DNA of 6,026 bases, taken from contig CAMWQD010000079.1 in assembly GCA_947176325.1 (NCBI GenBank), forward strand, positions 1 through 6,026, given 5' to 3'. Made by a program: the position numbers and the translations under genes. Source of the stretch: an uncultured Bacteroidales bacterium (GTDB lineage: Bacteria; Bacteroidota; Bacteroidia; Bacteroidales; P3). The notes under the pieces were generated by a model that searched no databases, was not told where the DNA came from, and was given only the letters and a program-made list of their open reading frames with translations. Shown here piece after piece: positions 1 to 6,026 of this stretch. Every line of letters begins with the position of its first letter. Position 1 is the stretch's first letter.

Positions 1-594
1 ACGGCCATTTGCCCGGCCGCCGAGTTCTACGACTACGACCCGCGCAAGGTGCTGGACTTGGTTCAGCAGAAGAAAGAAGCGGAACTGGAGGCCTTGCTCA
101 AAAGCGATGTGATTTGGTTTTGCGGCGAGTGCCTCTCTTGCGTTACCCGTTGCCCGAGGAATAACGCTGCCGGCCTGGTTATCATGGCCTTGCGTACGCT
201 TTCGCAGAAAACGGGGCTTTTCGTGCATTCGAAAAAAGGCCGTCAGCAGATTCTGCTCAAACGCGGCATAGGCGAGAATATCCTCAAATACGGCTATTGC
301 GTGTATGGGCCCACGATGATGCCCGAGGCGCATCCCGAAGCCGGCCCGATTTGGGAATGGGAACACGCCCATCTGCCGGAGATGTTCGACCGTCTGCACG
401 GCAATCTCGACAAGCGCGGCCCGGGGGCGTTGCGCAAGATTCCCGACGAGGATTTGGCGGAACTCAAAAGCATCTTTGATGTGACGGGCACCACGGAATT
501 ATTCGACAATATAGAACGTTATTCGGCGCAGCAGGCAGAGGCGATGGGCATGAGCATGGAAGAATACATCCAAAGCGTCGAAGCAAGCAAGTAA
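1..594 (+). CDS. hdrC: HdrC-like 4Fe-4S dicluster protein (5' end cut off)
   Basis: This is the 3' portion (197 residues visible) of an electron-transfer protein like the HdrC subunit of heterodisulfide reductase. The reading frame is open to base 1. It begins with T-A-I-C-P, which should be the last cysteine and proline of a first CxxCxxCxxxCP motif whose other cysteines lie upstream. A complete second motif follows at visible residues 41-52 (C41, C44, C47, C51-P52). Two [4Fe-4S] clusters are therefore expected, passing electrons between the HdrB and HdrA partners. About 145 residues follow the second motif. They include a Trp/His/Pro-rich stretch near residues 97-122 and a charged, probably helical, C-terminus. 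The gene ends four bases before the HdrB-like gene, which fits co-translation and complex formation. The GTG at 49 is internal, since it would remove the Cys-Pro. No signal peptide can be judged because the N-terminus is missing. The family assignment is firm; the substrate is unknown. Confidence 0.87.
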   Translation, partial: TAICPAAEFYDYDPRKVLDLVQQKKEAELEALLKSDVIWFCGECLSCVTRCPRNNAAGLVIMALRTLSQKTGLFVHSKKGRQQILLKRGIGENILKYGYCVYGPTMMPEAHPEAGPIWEWEHAHLPEMFDRLHGNLDKRGPGALRKIPDEDLAELKSIFDVTGTTELFDNIERYSAQQAEAMGMSMEEYIQSVEASK

Positions 595-598
595 AGAT

Positions 599-1669
599 AT
601 GAAGCTGGAAGGCAAAAGATTGATATGGAAAGACTATCAGAAGGAGATTCCCGACGATAAGTATTTCTATGTACGTTCCTGCATCCGACAGAACTTTTTT
701 CCCGCGTCCGAGCATCATTTCCTCAAGATCATGCGGGAAGACTTGGGCAAGGATGTGTATGAAACCGAACACCACACCACCTGCGGCGGCATCGGCTACC
801 ACTGCGACGTGATTCAGTTGGAGACCATCATGTCGATTGTGGCGCGGCAGTTCGCCCTCATGACCGAGGCCGGCTACAAGAACTACGCGGTGTCGTGCAT
901 CACGTCCTTCGGTCTATATACCGAAATCATCCATACGTGGCAGACCTTTCCCGAGATTTTGGAAAAGACGCGCCGCCAGTTGAAAGAAGCCACGGGGCGC
1001 GAGTTCGAGATTCCCGAACATGTGGCGCACGCCAGCGACATCATCTTCAAGCTGCGCCATGAAATTGCGGCCAAGGCCAAATACAAGCTCATCAACCAAA
1101 AGACGGGGAAACCCCTGAAAGTGGTGGAACACATCGGCTGTCACTACGCCAAGATGTTTCCGCACAAGGGCGTGGGCGGTGCCGAATATCCCTATGTGTT
1201 GGCGGGCATGGTGGAGGCCTGGGGCGGCGAAGTGGTGGATTATCCCGAGCGCCGGCATTGCTGCGGCTTCGGTTTCCGCCAGTATTTCGTTAAGTCGAAC
1301 CGAGGCTATTCGTTGTCGAACACACACAAGAAGTTCGAGTCGATGGAGCCTTTCAAGCCCGATATGATTATCACCAACTGCCCCGGATGTCCTTATTTCT
1401 TAGACCGTTGGCAGTATGTCATCGCCGAGAGCGAGGGCAAGACCTACGGCGAGAACGGGCATGGAATACCCGTGTTCACCTACGAGGAGGTTGCGGGTTT
1501 GGTGATGGGCTACGACCCTTGGGATTTGGGCTTGCAGGTGCATCAAATTGCGGTTGAGCCCTTGTTGGACAAGATGGGGATTCCCTACGACCCCGAGGCC
1601 AAATACAAGGGGTTGGAAGGCAAGGACTTGGGGAAACCTGAATTACCGCAAAACATCTGTTGCTGTTAA
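599..1669 (+). CDS. hdrB: HdrB-like CCG-domain protein (heterodisulfide reductase subunit B family)
   Basis: This 356-residue soluble protein resembles HdrB, whose CCG domains (C-x31-39-CC-x35-36-CxxC) bind non-cubane [4Fe-4S] clusters that cleave disulfides in methanogens. The C-terminal motif is complete: C181, C221-C222, C261 and C264. The N-terminal one is incomplete: C28, T61-C62 where CC is expected, then C100 followed by S103 where CxxC is expected. An extra C69 lies close by. I therefore expect one catalytic-type cluster and one altered or absent cluster. A further Cys triplet ends the protein (C354-C356). The ATG at 599 lies four bases after the preceding stop, with no strong Shine-Dalgarno sequence. 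Its stop shares one base with the next ATG. HdrB normally works bound to HdrC and HdrA, and both neighbours are encoded here. Membership of the CCG family is certain; the true thiol, disulfide or other substrate is not. Confidence 0.9.
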   Translation: MKLEGKRLIWKDYQKEIPDDKYFYVRSCIRQNFFPASEHHFLKIMREDLGKDVYETEHHTTCGGIGYHCDVIQLETIMSIVARQFALMTEAGYKNYAVSCITSFGLYTEIIHTWQTFPEILEKTRRQLKEATGREFEIPEHVAHASDIIFKLRHEIAAKAKYKLINQKTGKPLKVVEHIGCHYAKMFPHKGVGGAEYPYVLAGMVEAWGGEVVDYPERRHCCGFGFRQYFVKSNRGYSLSNTHKKFESMEPFKPDMIITNCPGCPYFLDRWQYVIAESEGKTYGENGHGIPVFTYEEVAGLVMGYDPWDLGLQVHQIAVEPLLDKMGIPYDPEAKYKGLEGKDLGKPELPQNICCC

Positions 1670-1671
1670 TG
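1667..1671 (+). other. TAATG stop/start overlap between hdrB-like and hdrA-like genes
   Basis: The TAA of the HdrB-like gene (1667-1669) shares its last A with an ATG (1669-1671) in the frame of the HdrA-like gene. Such overlaps usually couple translation of partner subunits. A second in-frame ATG lies at 1681, immediately before the Rossmann strand, and is the main alternative start. Confidence 0.75.
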
Positions 1672-2709
1672 AATAAAGCTATGGAAGATGTAATCGTTGT
1701 CATAGGCGGCGGGCCCGCCGGCATGGAGGCCGCCTTGAGTCTGGCAGGACGGGGCCATAAAGTGTATATCGTGGAAAAGACCAACGCCTTGGGCGGGCAT
1801 TTGGCCCGTTGGGACCGTCTGTTTCCCCAGCAAGACCCGGCGCAGGAAATCTTGAACGATATGTTGGCGGGCATCAAGAATGCCGACGACAAGATTGAGG
1901 TTATCTGCAACGCGCAGGTGCAGTCGGTCAAGAAGCGCATGCGCGGCTTGGAAGTGATGTTGAGCAATCAGAAGATGATTCTTGCCGATGCGGTGCTGGT
2001 GTGCTGCGGTTTCGACTTGTTCCGCGCCGAACGCAAGGAGGAATACGGCTATGGCATCTACGACAACGTATTGACCTCCGCCGATTTGGAAGAACGCTTC
2101 AAGCACAAGAAAGTGCTTTGCGCCGACGGGCGTGTTCCCGAAAAGGTGGCTTTCGTGCATTGTGTCGGCTCGCGCGACGAAAAGGTGGATCATACCTATT
2201 GCTCCAAGGTGTGCTGCGTGACGGCGGTGAAGCAGGCCTGCGAAATCAAGGAACTCTATCCGCAGGCGGAAGTGTTCAACCTCTATATGGACTTGCGTAT
2301 GTTCGACCGCTATTTCGAACAGATGTACCATAAGGCGCAGAGCCATTACGGGGTGCATTTCGTGCGCGGCAGGCTTTCGGAAGTGTCGGAGACGGCCGAC
2401 GGCAGGTTGCAGATAAAGACCGAAGACACGCTGTTGGGGCGTCCGATGAAAATCACCGTAGACATGCTGGTGCTTATGGTGGGCATGCAGGCTTGCGCCC
2501 AAACGGAAGAATTGTCGGAGAAACTCGACCTCAAGGTGTCTGCTTCCGACCACTTCTTCGAAACGAAAGACCTTTTCCTCAAAGGCAATTACGCCCACAC
2601 CAAGGGGATTTTCCTGGCGGGTGCGTGCACGGGCCCCAAGTCGCTGCCCGATACCTTGCAGGACGCCCGTTCCGCCGCCGAGAGCATTCACCGCTATCTG
2701 ACCGCATAA
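1669..2709 (+). CDS. hdrA: Short HdrA-like FAD/[4Fe-4S] flavoprotein (QmoA/sHdrA-sized)
   Basis: This is a 346-residue flavoprotein of the HdrA family, the electron-distributing core of Hdr-type complexes. Residues 8-24 form a Rossmann FAD-binding strand with the GGGPAGMEAA signature, followed by a dinucleotide-fold E-K and G-G-H-L near 36-45. Residues 165-183 hold the family cluster motif C165-x12-C178-x3-C182-C183, beginning CVGSRDEK. A C-terminal FAD-contact region reads GIFLAGACTGPKSLPDTLQDA (about 313-333, an AGxCxGPK-type motif). Methanogen HdrA is about 650 residues, with an N-terminal extension and inserted or C-terminal ferredoxin clusters. These are absent here, so the length matches QmoA or sulfur-oxidation sHdrA. 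A VCCG (111-114) stands where many homologues have an ATG-type loop. The start at 1669 overlaps the hdrB stop; 1681 is possible. A confurcating or bifurcating role cannot be assumed without the additional clusters. It probably links the two flanking HdrB/HdrC-type arms. Confidence 0.9.
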   Translation: MNKAMEDVIVVIGGGPAGMEAALSLAGRGHKVYIVEKTNALGGHLARWDRLFPQQDPAQEILNDMLAGIKNADDKIEVICNAQVQSVKKRMRGLEVMLSNQKMILADAVLVCCGFDLFRAERKEEYGYGIYDNVLTSADLEERFKHKKVLCADGRVPEKVAFVHCVGSRDEKVDHTYCSKVCCVTAVKQACEIKELYPQAEVFNLYMDLRMFDRYFEQMYHKAQSHYGVHFVRGRLSEVSETADGRLQIKTEDTLLGRPMKITVDMLVLMVGMQACAQTEELSEKLDLKVSASDHFFETKDLFLKGNYAHTKGIFLAGACTGPKSLPDTLQDARSAAESIHRYLTA

Positions 2710-2721
2710 AGAAACGGGACT

Positions 2722-3060
2722 ATGAAAGATTTTGGTTTCGGAATAAAAAAGAGCGGCGTTATAGACCTGGACAAGGCCGATATGTCGCTGATGCGGGAAA
2801 TTGCGGCGGAGGAACCGAGTTTTCTCCATTGCTTTTATTGCGGCACCTGCACCGCCACCTGCAGCGCCGGAAAATACACGGGTTTTAACCTGAGGCGTCT
2901 GCAACTGCTTATCAAGCGCGGACAGTTGGACGAAGTATCCGAGCGTATCTCGGAATGCATGCTCTGCGGCAAATGCCAATGGGTATGCCCCAAAGGAGTC
3001 AACACGCGCCATGTCGTTATGCTTGTAAACAAGAAGCTCCATGCACGAAAGATTCGCTAA
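2722..3060 (+). CDS. hdrC: Short HdrC-like protein with two [4Fe-4S] motifs
   Basis: This 112-residue protein has two classical cluster motifs: C37-C40-C43-C47 (CxxCxxCxxxC, with Ser rather than Pro after the last Cys) and C79-C82-C85-C89-P90. Between them is a basic helix (about 56-66, L-R-R-L) typical of HdrC proteins. It should carry electrons between the HdrA-like flavoprotein encoded 12 bases upstream and the membrane fusion protein encoded downstream. Methanogen HdrC is about 185-190 residues; this one lacks most of the C-terminal helical domain and ends about 22 residues after the last cysteine. Its last 20 bases overlap the next gene in another frame, which suggests coupled translation. 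The upstream region is A-rich without a clear Shine-Dalgarno sequence. There is no signal peptide or membrane segment, so it is cytoplasmic. The fold assignment is secure; its exact partner is inferred from position. Confidence 0.9.
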   Translation: MKDFGFGIKKSGVIDLDKADMSLMREIAAEEPSFLHCFYCGTCTATCSAGKYTGFNLRRLQLLIKRGQLDEVSERISECMLCGKCQWVCPKGVNTRHVVMLVNKKLHARKIR

Positions 3061-4927
3061 TGCCTACGATCCGTTTGTGATTCCCTACATGATAGGCTAT
3101 GTCTTCGTTCTGGCCTATCTGGTTGTCGCTTTGGTTACGGTGGTGAAGAACCTGCCGATGAGCGACCGCAAGAAGATGCTCCGGCATCTGTTCAGCTTCA
3201 AGCTGTTCGTCACCATCAAGGATATATTTGCCGACTGCCTGCTGCACGTAAAGATTTGGAAGAAGAACAAGATGCTGGGCTATATGCACTCGAGCATCGC
3301 CTTCGGTTGGTTCATGCTGATATTGGTGGGGCATATCGAGATTTTCTTTTTCGCCCCGCATCGGGTCAATCTGCCGTGGTATCCGATTTTCTTCCGCTAT
3401 TTCATGATGGAAACCGAAACCTCCGTGGGCGGCAGCGTGTTCTTTTTCCTGATGGACTTTTTCCTGCTCATGGTGCTTTCGGGTATCGCCTTGGCGATGA
3501 TAAAGCGCATCAGGCGGCGGTTGTTTGGCATGAAACGCACCACGCGCCTCAAATGGAACGACCAATTGGCGATGTATTCGCTTTGGTGCATCTTCCCCTT
3601 GCGTTTTCTGGCGGAAAGCTTTACTTCGCATATCAGCGGGGGCGGGTTCCTCACCCGCAGTTTCGGCATGCTGTTCGACTGGTTCAACCAGTTCATGAAC
3701 AACGATGCCTTGATACGCCCCATGTGGTGGGCCTATTCGATTGCCCTCATGGTGTTCTTCCTGACTTTGCCGTGGAGCCGTTTCACGCATATCCTTTCGG
3801 AAGTCCTCTTGATTTATATGCGCAATGCGGGCATTCGCGAGAGTTCCAAGAACAACGGCTATGCCGGTGTGGAGATTTTCTCCTGCTCCCGCTGCGGCCT
3901 TTGCCTCGACCCTTGTCAAATGGTGTCGTCGGCTTCGTTGCGGCAAATGGCTTCGGTGGAATTTACGCGCAACGTGCGTCTGCGTCAGAACAAACAGGCT
4001 ATGGAGGCGGCTTCCTACTGCCTCATGTGCGACCGCTGTGTGCAGGCCTGTCCGGTGGGTGTCAATTCGGTGCAGCTTAAACTGAACCTGAAGGCGGCGG
4101 ATGTAAAATACACCTATCCGAACCGATACGATTATGTGGAGGCGGAAGCCAATCCTATGGACACAGGTTCGGCATGGGCCGACATATTGCACCGCACGCC
4201 CGAAGCGGCGGCTCCGACAAAAAAGGTCGTCCGTACGCCCGAGGTGGTCTATTTTGCCGGTTGCATGAGCCATCTCACGCCCAAAATCGAACAGGCGATG
4301 GTGCGGATTTTCGAGGCCGCGGGCGTGGATTTCACGTTTCTTGACAAAGACGGCGGCATCTGCTGCGGTCGCCCCTTGATGTTGGCGGGCGACAGGACGG
4401 GAAGCGAGCAGCTGGTGGCCAAGAACACCGAGGCCATTTTGGCCACGGGCGCCAAGGTTATGGTTTGCTCCTGCCCCATTTGCTACAAGATTTTCAAAGA
4501 CACCTATAAATTGGAGGGCGTGCAGGTGCTGCACCATACCGAATATATCCTCCAACTTATGGAAGCGGGAAAGATTACGGTGCGCAAGAGTTCCCAAAAA
4601 GGGGTTTATCACGACCCTTGCGAGTTGGGACGGCATTCGGGCATCTACCGTCAGCCCCGCGATATTCTCTATCGGGTGTTGAATCTGCAACAGACTCCCT
4701 ACGAAGGCAAGGACGCCCTTTGTTGCGGGCACAGCATGGCGGGCGAGGGGATGCCCTACAAGAAGCGCCGCATGATTGCTCGGGATGCTTTGCGCAAGAT
4801 GACCGAAAATCCCGTGGATGTGCTTGTTACGGCTTGTCCTTCCTGCAAGCGCTCGTTTGCCGAAATCGGTACGGAGGAGATAAGGGATATTGCGGAAATT
4901 GTTTGTGACCAATTAGTGACCCGATAG
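3041..4927 (+). CDS. Membrane cytochrome b / 4Fe-4S / double CCG-domain fusion (HdrE-HdrD or DsrM-DsrK type)
   Basis: This 628-residue protein fuses parts that are separate in HdrDE and DsrMK. The first ~260 residues carry about five hydrophobic helices (roughly 14-36, 82-104, 132-154, 176-194, 227-245), like the HdrE/DsrM/NarI cytochrome b family. Candidate heme ligands are H69, H83, H98, H197 and H250. Two [4Fe-4S] motifs follow at C282-C285-C288-C292 and C327-C330-C333-C337-P338. Two complete CCG motifs come last: C408, C441-C442, C478, C481, and C527, C561-C562, C599, C602. The likely role is to move electrons between the menaquinone pool and a thiol/disulfide-type site at two non-cubane clusters facing the cytoplasm. 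The start at ATG 3041 lies inside the preceding gene; AAGAAG at 3031-3036 could help initiation. An ATG at 3089 would cut into helix 1. The direction of electron flow and the substrate are unknown. Confidence 0.92.
   Translation: MHERFANAYDPFVIPYMIGYVFVLAYLVVALVTVVKNLPMSDRKKMLRHLFSFKLFVTIKDIFADCLLHVKIWKKNKMLGYMHSSIAFGWFMLILVGHIEIFFFAPHRVNLPWYPIFFRYFMMETETSVGGSVFFFLMDFFLLMVLSGIALAMIKRIRRRLFGMKRTTRLKWNDQLAMYSLWCIFPLRFLAESFTSHISGGGFLTRSFGMLFDWFNQFMNNDALIRPMWWAYSIALMVFFLTLPWSRFTHILSEVLLIYMRNAGIRESSKNNGYAGVEIFSCSRCGLCLDPCQMVSSASLRQMASVEFTRNVRLRQNKQAMEAASYCLMCDRCVQACPVGVNSVQLKLNLKAADVKYTYPNRYDYVEAEANPMDTGSAWADILHRTPEAAAPTKKVVRTPEVVYFAGCMSHLTPKIEQAMVRIFEAAGVDFTFLDKDGGICCGRPLMLAGDRTGSEQLVAKNTEAILATGAKVMVCSCPICYKIFKDTYKLEGVQVLHHTEYILQLMEAGKITVRKSSQKGVYHDPCELGRHSGIYRQPRDILYRVLNLQQTPYEGKDALCCGHSMAGEGMPYKKRRMIARDALRKMTENPVDVLVTACPSCKRSFAEIGTEEIRDIAEIVCDQLVTR
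4913..4927. other. Convergent 3' overlap of two genes
   Basis: The TAG of the plus-strand fusion gene (4925-4927) lies beyond the stop of the minus-strand radical SAM gene (TTA on the plus strand at 4913-4915). The two coding regions therefore overlap by 15 bases tail to tail. I see no GC-rich hairpin followed by a T-run on either strand near this point, so any terminator must lie inside coding sequence or be factor-dependent. Confidence 0.85.
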
Positions 4928-5878
4928 TCTGCCTTGGAAGGTGTGACGTTCCTCGAGGCGTTTTTCGATGAGGCGCTGGATAGCGTCCGTGCGGATGTTG
5001 CCGCCGAAGATAGGGCCGGCTTGAAAGCGGGGAGGGGCTTCGGAGGCCAGGCGCTCGATGAGGATGTTCGGGGAAAGTCTTTCGAGGAAATCTATCACAA
5101 AGTCCACATATTCATCTAATTCAAAGAAGCGGAACGAGGCGGGATTGTCGAGATATATCTTTTCTAAAGCGGTGTTCCTGATGATTTGCAGTTGGTGCAG
5201 TTTGAGCGACCCGACAGGCATTTCCGACAGGATTTCCGCTTCGGCCAGTTCCTCTTCGCGGCTCTCGCAGGGAAGCCCGAGAATAAGATGCGTGCCCGTG
5301 CTCAATCCTCTTTCTGCCGCCTTTTCGAAAGCCTTTCGCGCACAGGCGAAATCGTGGCCGCGGTTCATCCATTTCAAACTTTTGTCGTAGCAGCTTTCGA
5401 TGCCCATTTCCAAATGCACCACATATTTTTCGGAAAGCTCCGCCAGGTAGTCTAATATTTTTTCGTTCACACAGTCGGGGCGTGTGCCGATGGCCAGCCC
5501 CACCACACCGGGCACGGCGAGGGCTTCTTCGTAACGCCGCCGGAGCACCGGCAAAGGAGCGTATGTATTGGAATAGGCCTGAAAATAGGCCATGTATCGG
5601 GGGGCATGCCGGTAGCGCCACGCATGGAACTCCTTGCCTTCCTCGAGTTGTTGCGCAATGGACTTTTCCGTTTGGCAATACGAAGGATTGAAGGCTTCGT
5701 TGTTGCAGAAGACGCAGCCGCCCGTGCTCTTGGAACCGTCGCGGTTGGGGCAGGAGAAACCTGCGTTTACCGACAGTTTCTGAATGCGGAAGCCGTATCG
5801 GGCCCGCAGGTATTCGCCATAGGCGTTGAAACGGCGGCTGTGGCCCCAAGGAAAAACGGAAGGTGCGGCGTCCGCCAT
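4913..5878 (-). CDS. TIGR01212/YhcC-type radical SAM protein
   Basis: This 321-residue cytoplasmic protein belongs to the radical SAM superfamily, in the Elp3-like group that includes E. coli YhcC. The [4Fe-4S]-SAM cluster ligands are C43, C55 and C58, set in a CPNRDG...GGCVFC context. The wide C-x11-C-x2-C spacing is characteristic of this group rather than the common CxxxCxxC. Further family-type signatures are the AYFQAYSNTYAP segment (about 96-108), AIGTRPDC (129-136), HLEMGIES (155-162), GTHLILGLP (195-203) and KLHQLQI (226-232). Length is about normal for the family. The ATG at 5878 is preceded by an A-rich stretch and lies five bases after the stop of the upstream minus-strand gene, so the two are probably co-transcribed. 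The reaction catalysed by this family is not established to my knowledge, and convergent orientation gives no link to the Hdr genes. Confidence 0.93.
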   Translation of the reverse strand: MADAAPSVFPWGHSRRFNAYGEYLRARYGFRIQKLSVNAGFSCPNRDGSKSTGGCVFCNNEAFNPSYCQTEKSIAQQLEEGKEFHAWRYRHAPRYMAYFQAYSNTYAPLPVLRRRYEEALAVPGVVGLAIGTRPDCVNEKILDYLAELSEKYVVHLEMGIESCYDKSLKWMNRGHDFACARKAFEKAAERGLSTGTHLILGLPCESREEELAEAEILSEMPVGSLKLHQLQIIRNTALEKIYLDNPASFRFFELDEYVDFVIDFLERLSPNILIERLASEAPPRFQAGPIFGGNIRTDAIQRLIEKRLEERHTFQGRLSGH

Positions 5879-5883
5879 AAGGC

Positions 5884-6026
5884 TTATTTTTCTTTTTTGG
5901 GATGATTGTCGGAATTGTAGATGACGGGCGTGTAGGAAATCATCACGAAGCCGTAGTGAGGCAGTCGGGACTGTCCGGCCGCGATGCCGCTGAGGGTTTC
6001 CAAGGCCTGGTTGCGCGAATGGATGG
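5884..6026 (-). CDS. C-terminal end of an unrecognised protein (5' end cut off)
   Basis: An open minus-strand frame enters from the right edge and stops at TAA (5884-5886), five bases before the radical SAM start. I translated 46 whole codons before the stop: a stretch reading IHSRNQALETLSGIAAG, then QSRLPHYGFVMISYTPVIYN, and a hydrophilic tail ending HPKKKEK. The middle could be one or two beta strands and the lysine-rich end looks like a natural C-terminus. Its tight spacing to the radical SAM gene, in the same direction, supports a real operon partner. I do not recognise the family and no motif here allows a function. Confidence 0.6.
   Translation of the reverse strand, partial: IHSRNQALETLSGIAAGQSRLPHYGFVMISYTPVIYNSDNHPKKEK

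Noticed and set aside
49..51. GTG as start of the first HdrC-like gene.
   Set aside because: The same frame is open back to base 1 and contains a Cys-Pro that completes an expected cluster motif, so the start is upstream of the window.
1660..1662. TTG as start of the HdrA-like gene.
   Set aside because: An ATG three codons later overlaps the previous stop as TAATG, and another ATG lies at 1681; the family core begins only after these.
1666..3042. A 458-codon minus-strand open frame opposite the HdrA-like and short HdrC-like genes.
   Set aside because: The plus strand has unmistakable FAD and iron-sulfur motifs; the antisense product is His-rich low-information sequence spanning two real genes.
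3017..4912. A 631-codon open frame on the minus strand opposite the membrane fusion gene.
   Set aside because: It mirrors the sense gene almost exactly, its product is rich in His, Arg and Gln without recognisable motifs, and the sense strand has clear helices and 18 motif cysteines. It is a codon-bias shadow.
4905..4921. Direct repeat GTGACC separated by five bases.
   Set aside because: It falls in the final codons of the fusion gene and is too short to be distinguished from chance.
1..4927. Methanogenic archaeal origin because of the heterodisulfide reductase homology.
   Set aside because: The short HdrA, the HdrE-HdrD fusion and the convergent YhcC-type radical SAM gene fit bacterial Hdr-like clusters better; no methanogenesis gene is present.
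4930..4975. Possible terminator hairpin (CCTTGGAAGG, then CCTCGAGG near a short T-run) after the Hdr-like operon.
   Set aside because: The palindromes have no usable loop or long stem, lie inside the minus-strand coding region, and the T-run is only five bases.

Overview
The window is almost fully coding and carries most of a co-oriented operon for a heterodisulfide-reductase (Hdr)-like electron-transfer complex on the + strand (1-4927). Two minus-strand genes converge on it (4913-6026). Intermediate-to-high GC, very short or overlapping intergenic junctions, and start codons preceded by A-rich rather than strong Shine-Dalgarno sequence suggest an anaerobic Bacteroidota-type bacterium. That assignment is tentative. 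There are no RNA genes, mobile elements, repeats or CRISPR arrays, and no gene-free stretch longer than 12 bases.

Layout: (1) the 3' part of an HdrC-like iron-sulfur protein (1-594); (2) an HdrB-like CCG-domain protein (599-1669) whose N-terminal CCG motif is degenerate and whose C-terminal motif is complete; (3) a short HdrA-like flavoprotein (1669-2709) with an FAD fold and the C-x12-C-x3-CC cluster motif, but no extra ferredoxin domains; (4) a very short second HdrC-like protein with two [4Fe-4S] motifs (2722-3060); (5) a fusion (3041-4927) of a five-helix membrane cytochrome b (HdrE/DsrM/NarI-like), two [4Fe-4S] motifs and two complete CCG domains (HdrD/DsrK-like). Then, on the minus strand, (6) a TIGR01212/YhcC-type radical SAM protein (4913-5878) and (7) the C-terminal end of an unrecognised protein (5884-6026).

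Together genes 1-5 look like one membrane-anchored complex. A central flavin subunit is flanked by a soluble HdrC-HdrB pair on one side, and by an HdrC plus a quinone-linked HdrE-HdrD arm on the other. The order C-B-A-C-(E)D parallels the core order of sulfur-oxidising sHdr systems (hdrC1-B1-A-hyp-C2-B2), but here the last subunit is fused to a membrane cytochrome b. No hydrogenase, formate dehydrogenase, Dsr, Apr or lipoate-binding-protein gene lies in the window, so the physiological donor and acceptor cannot be named.
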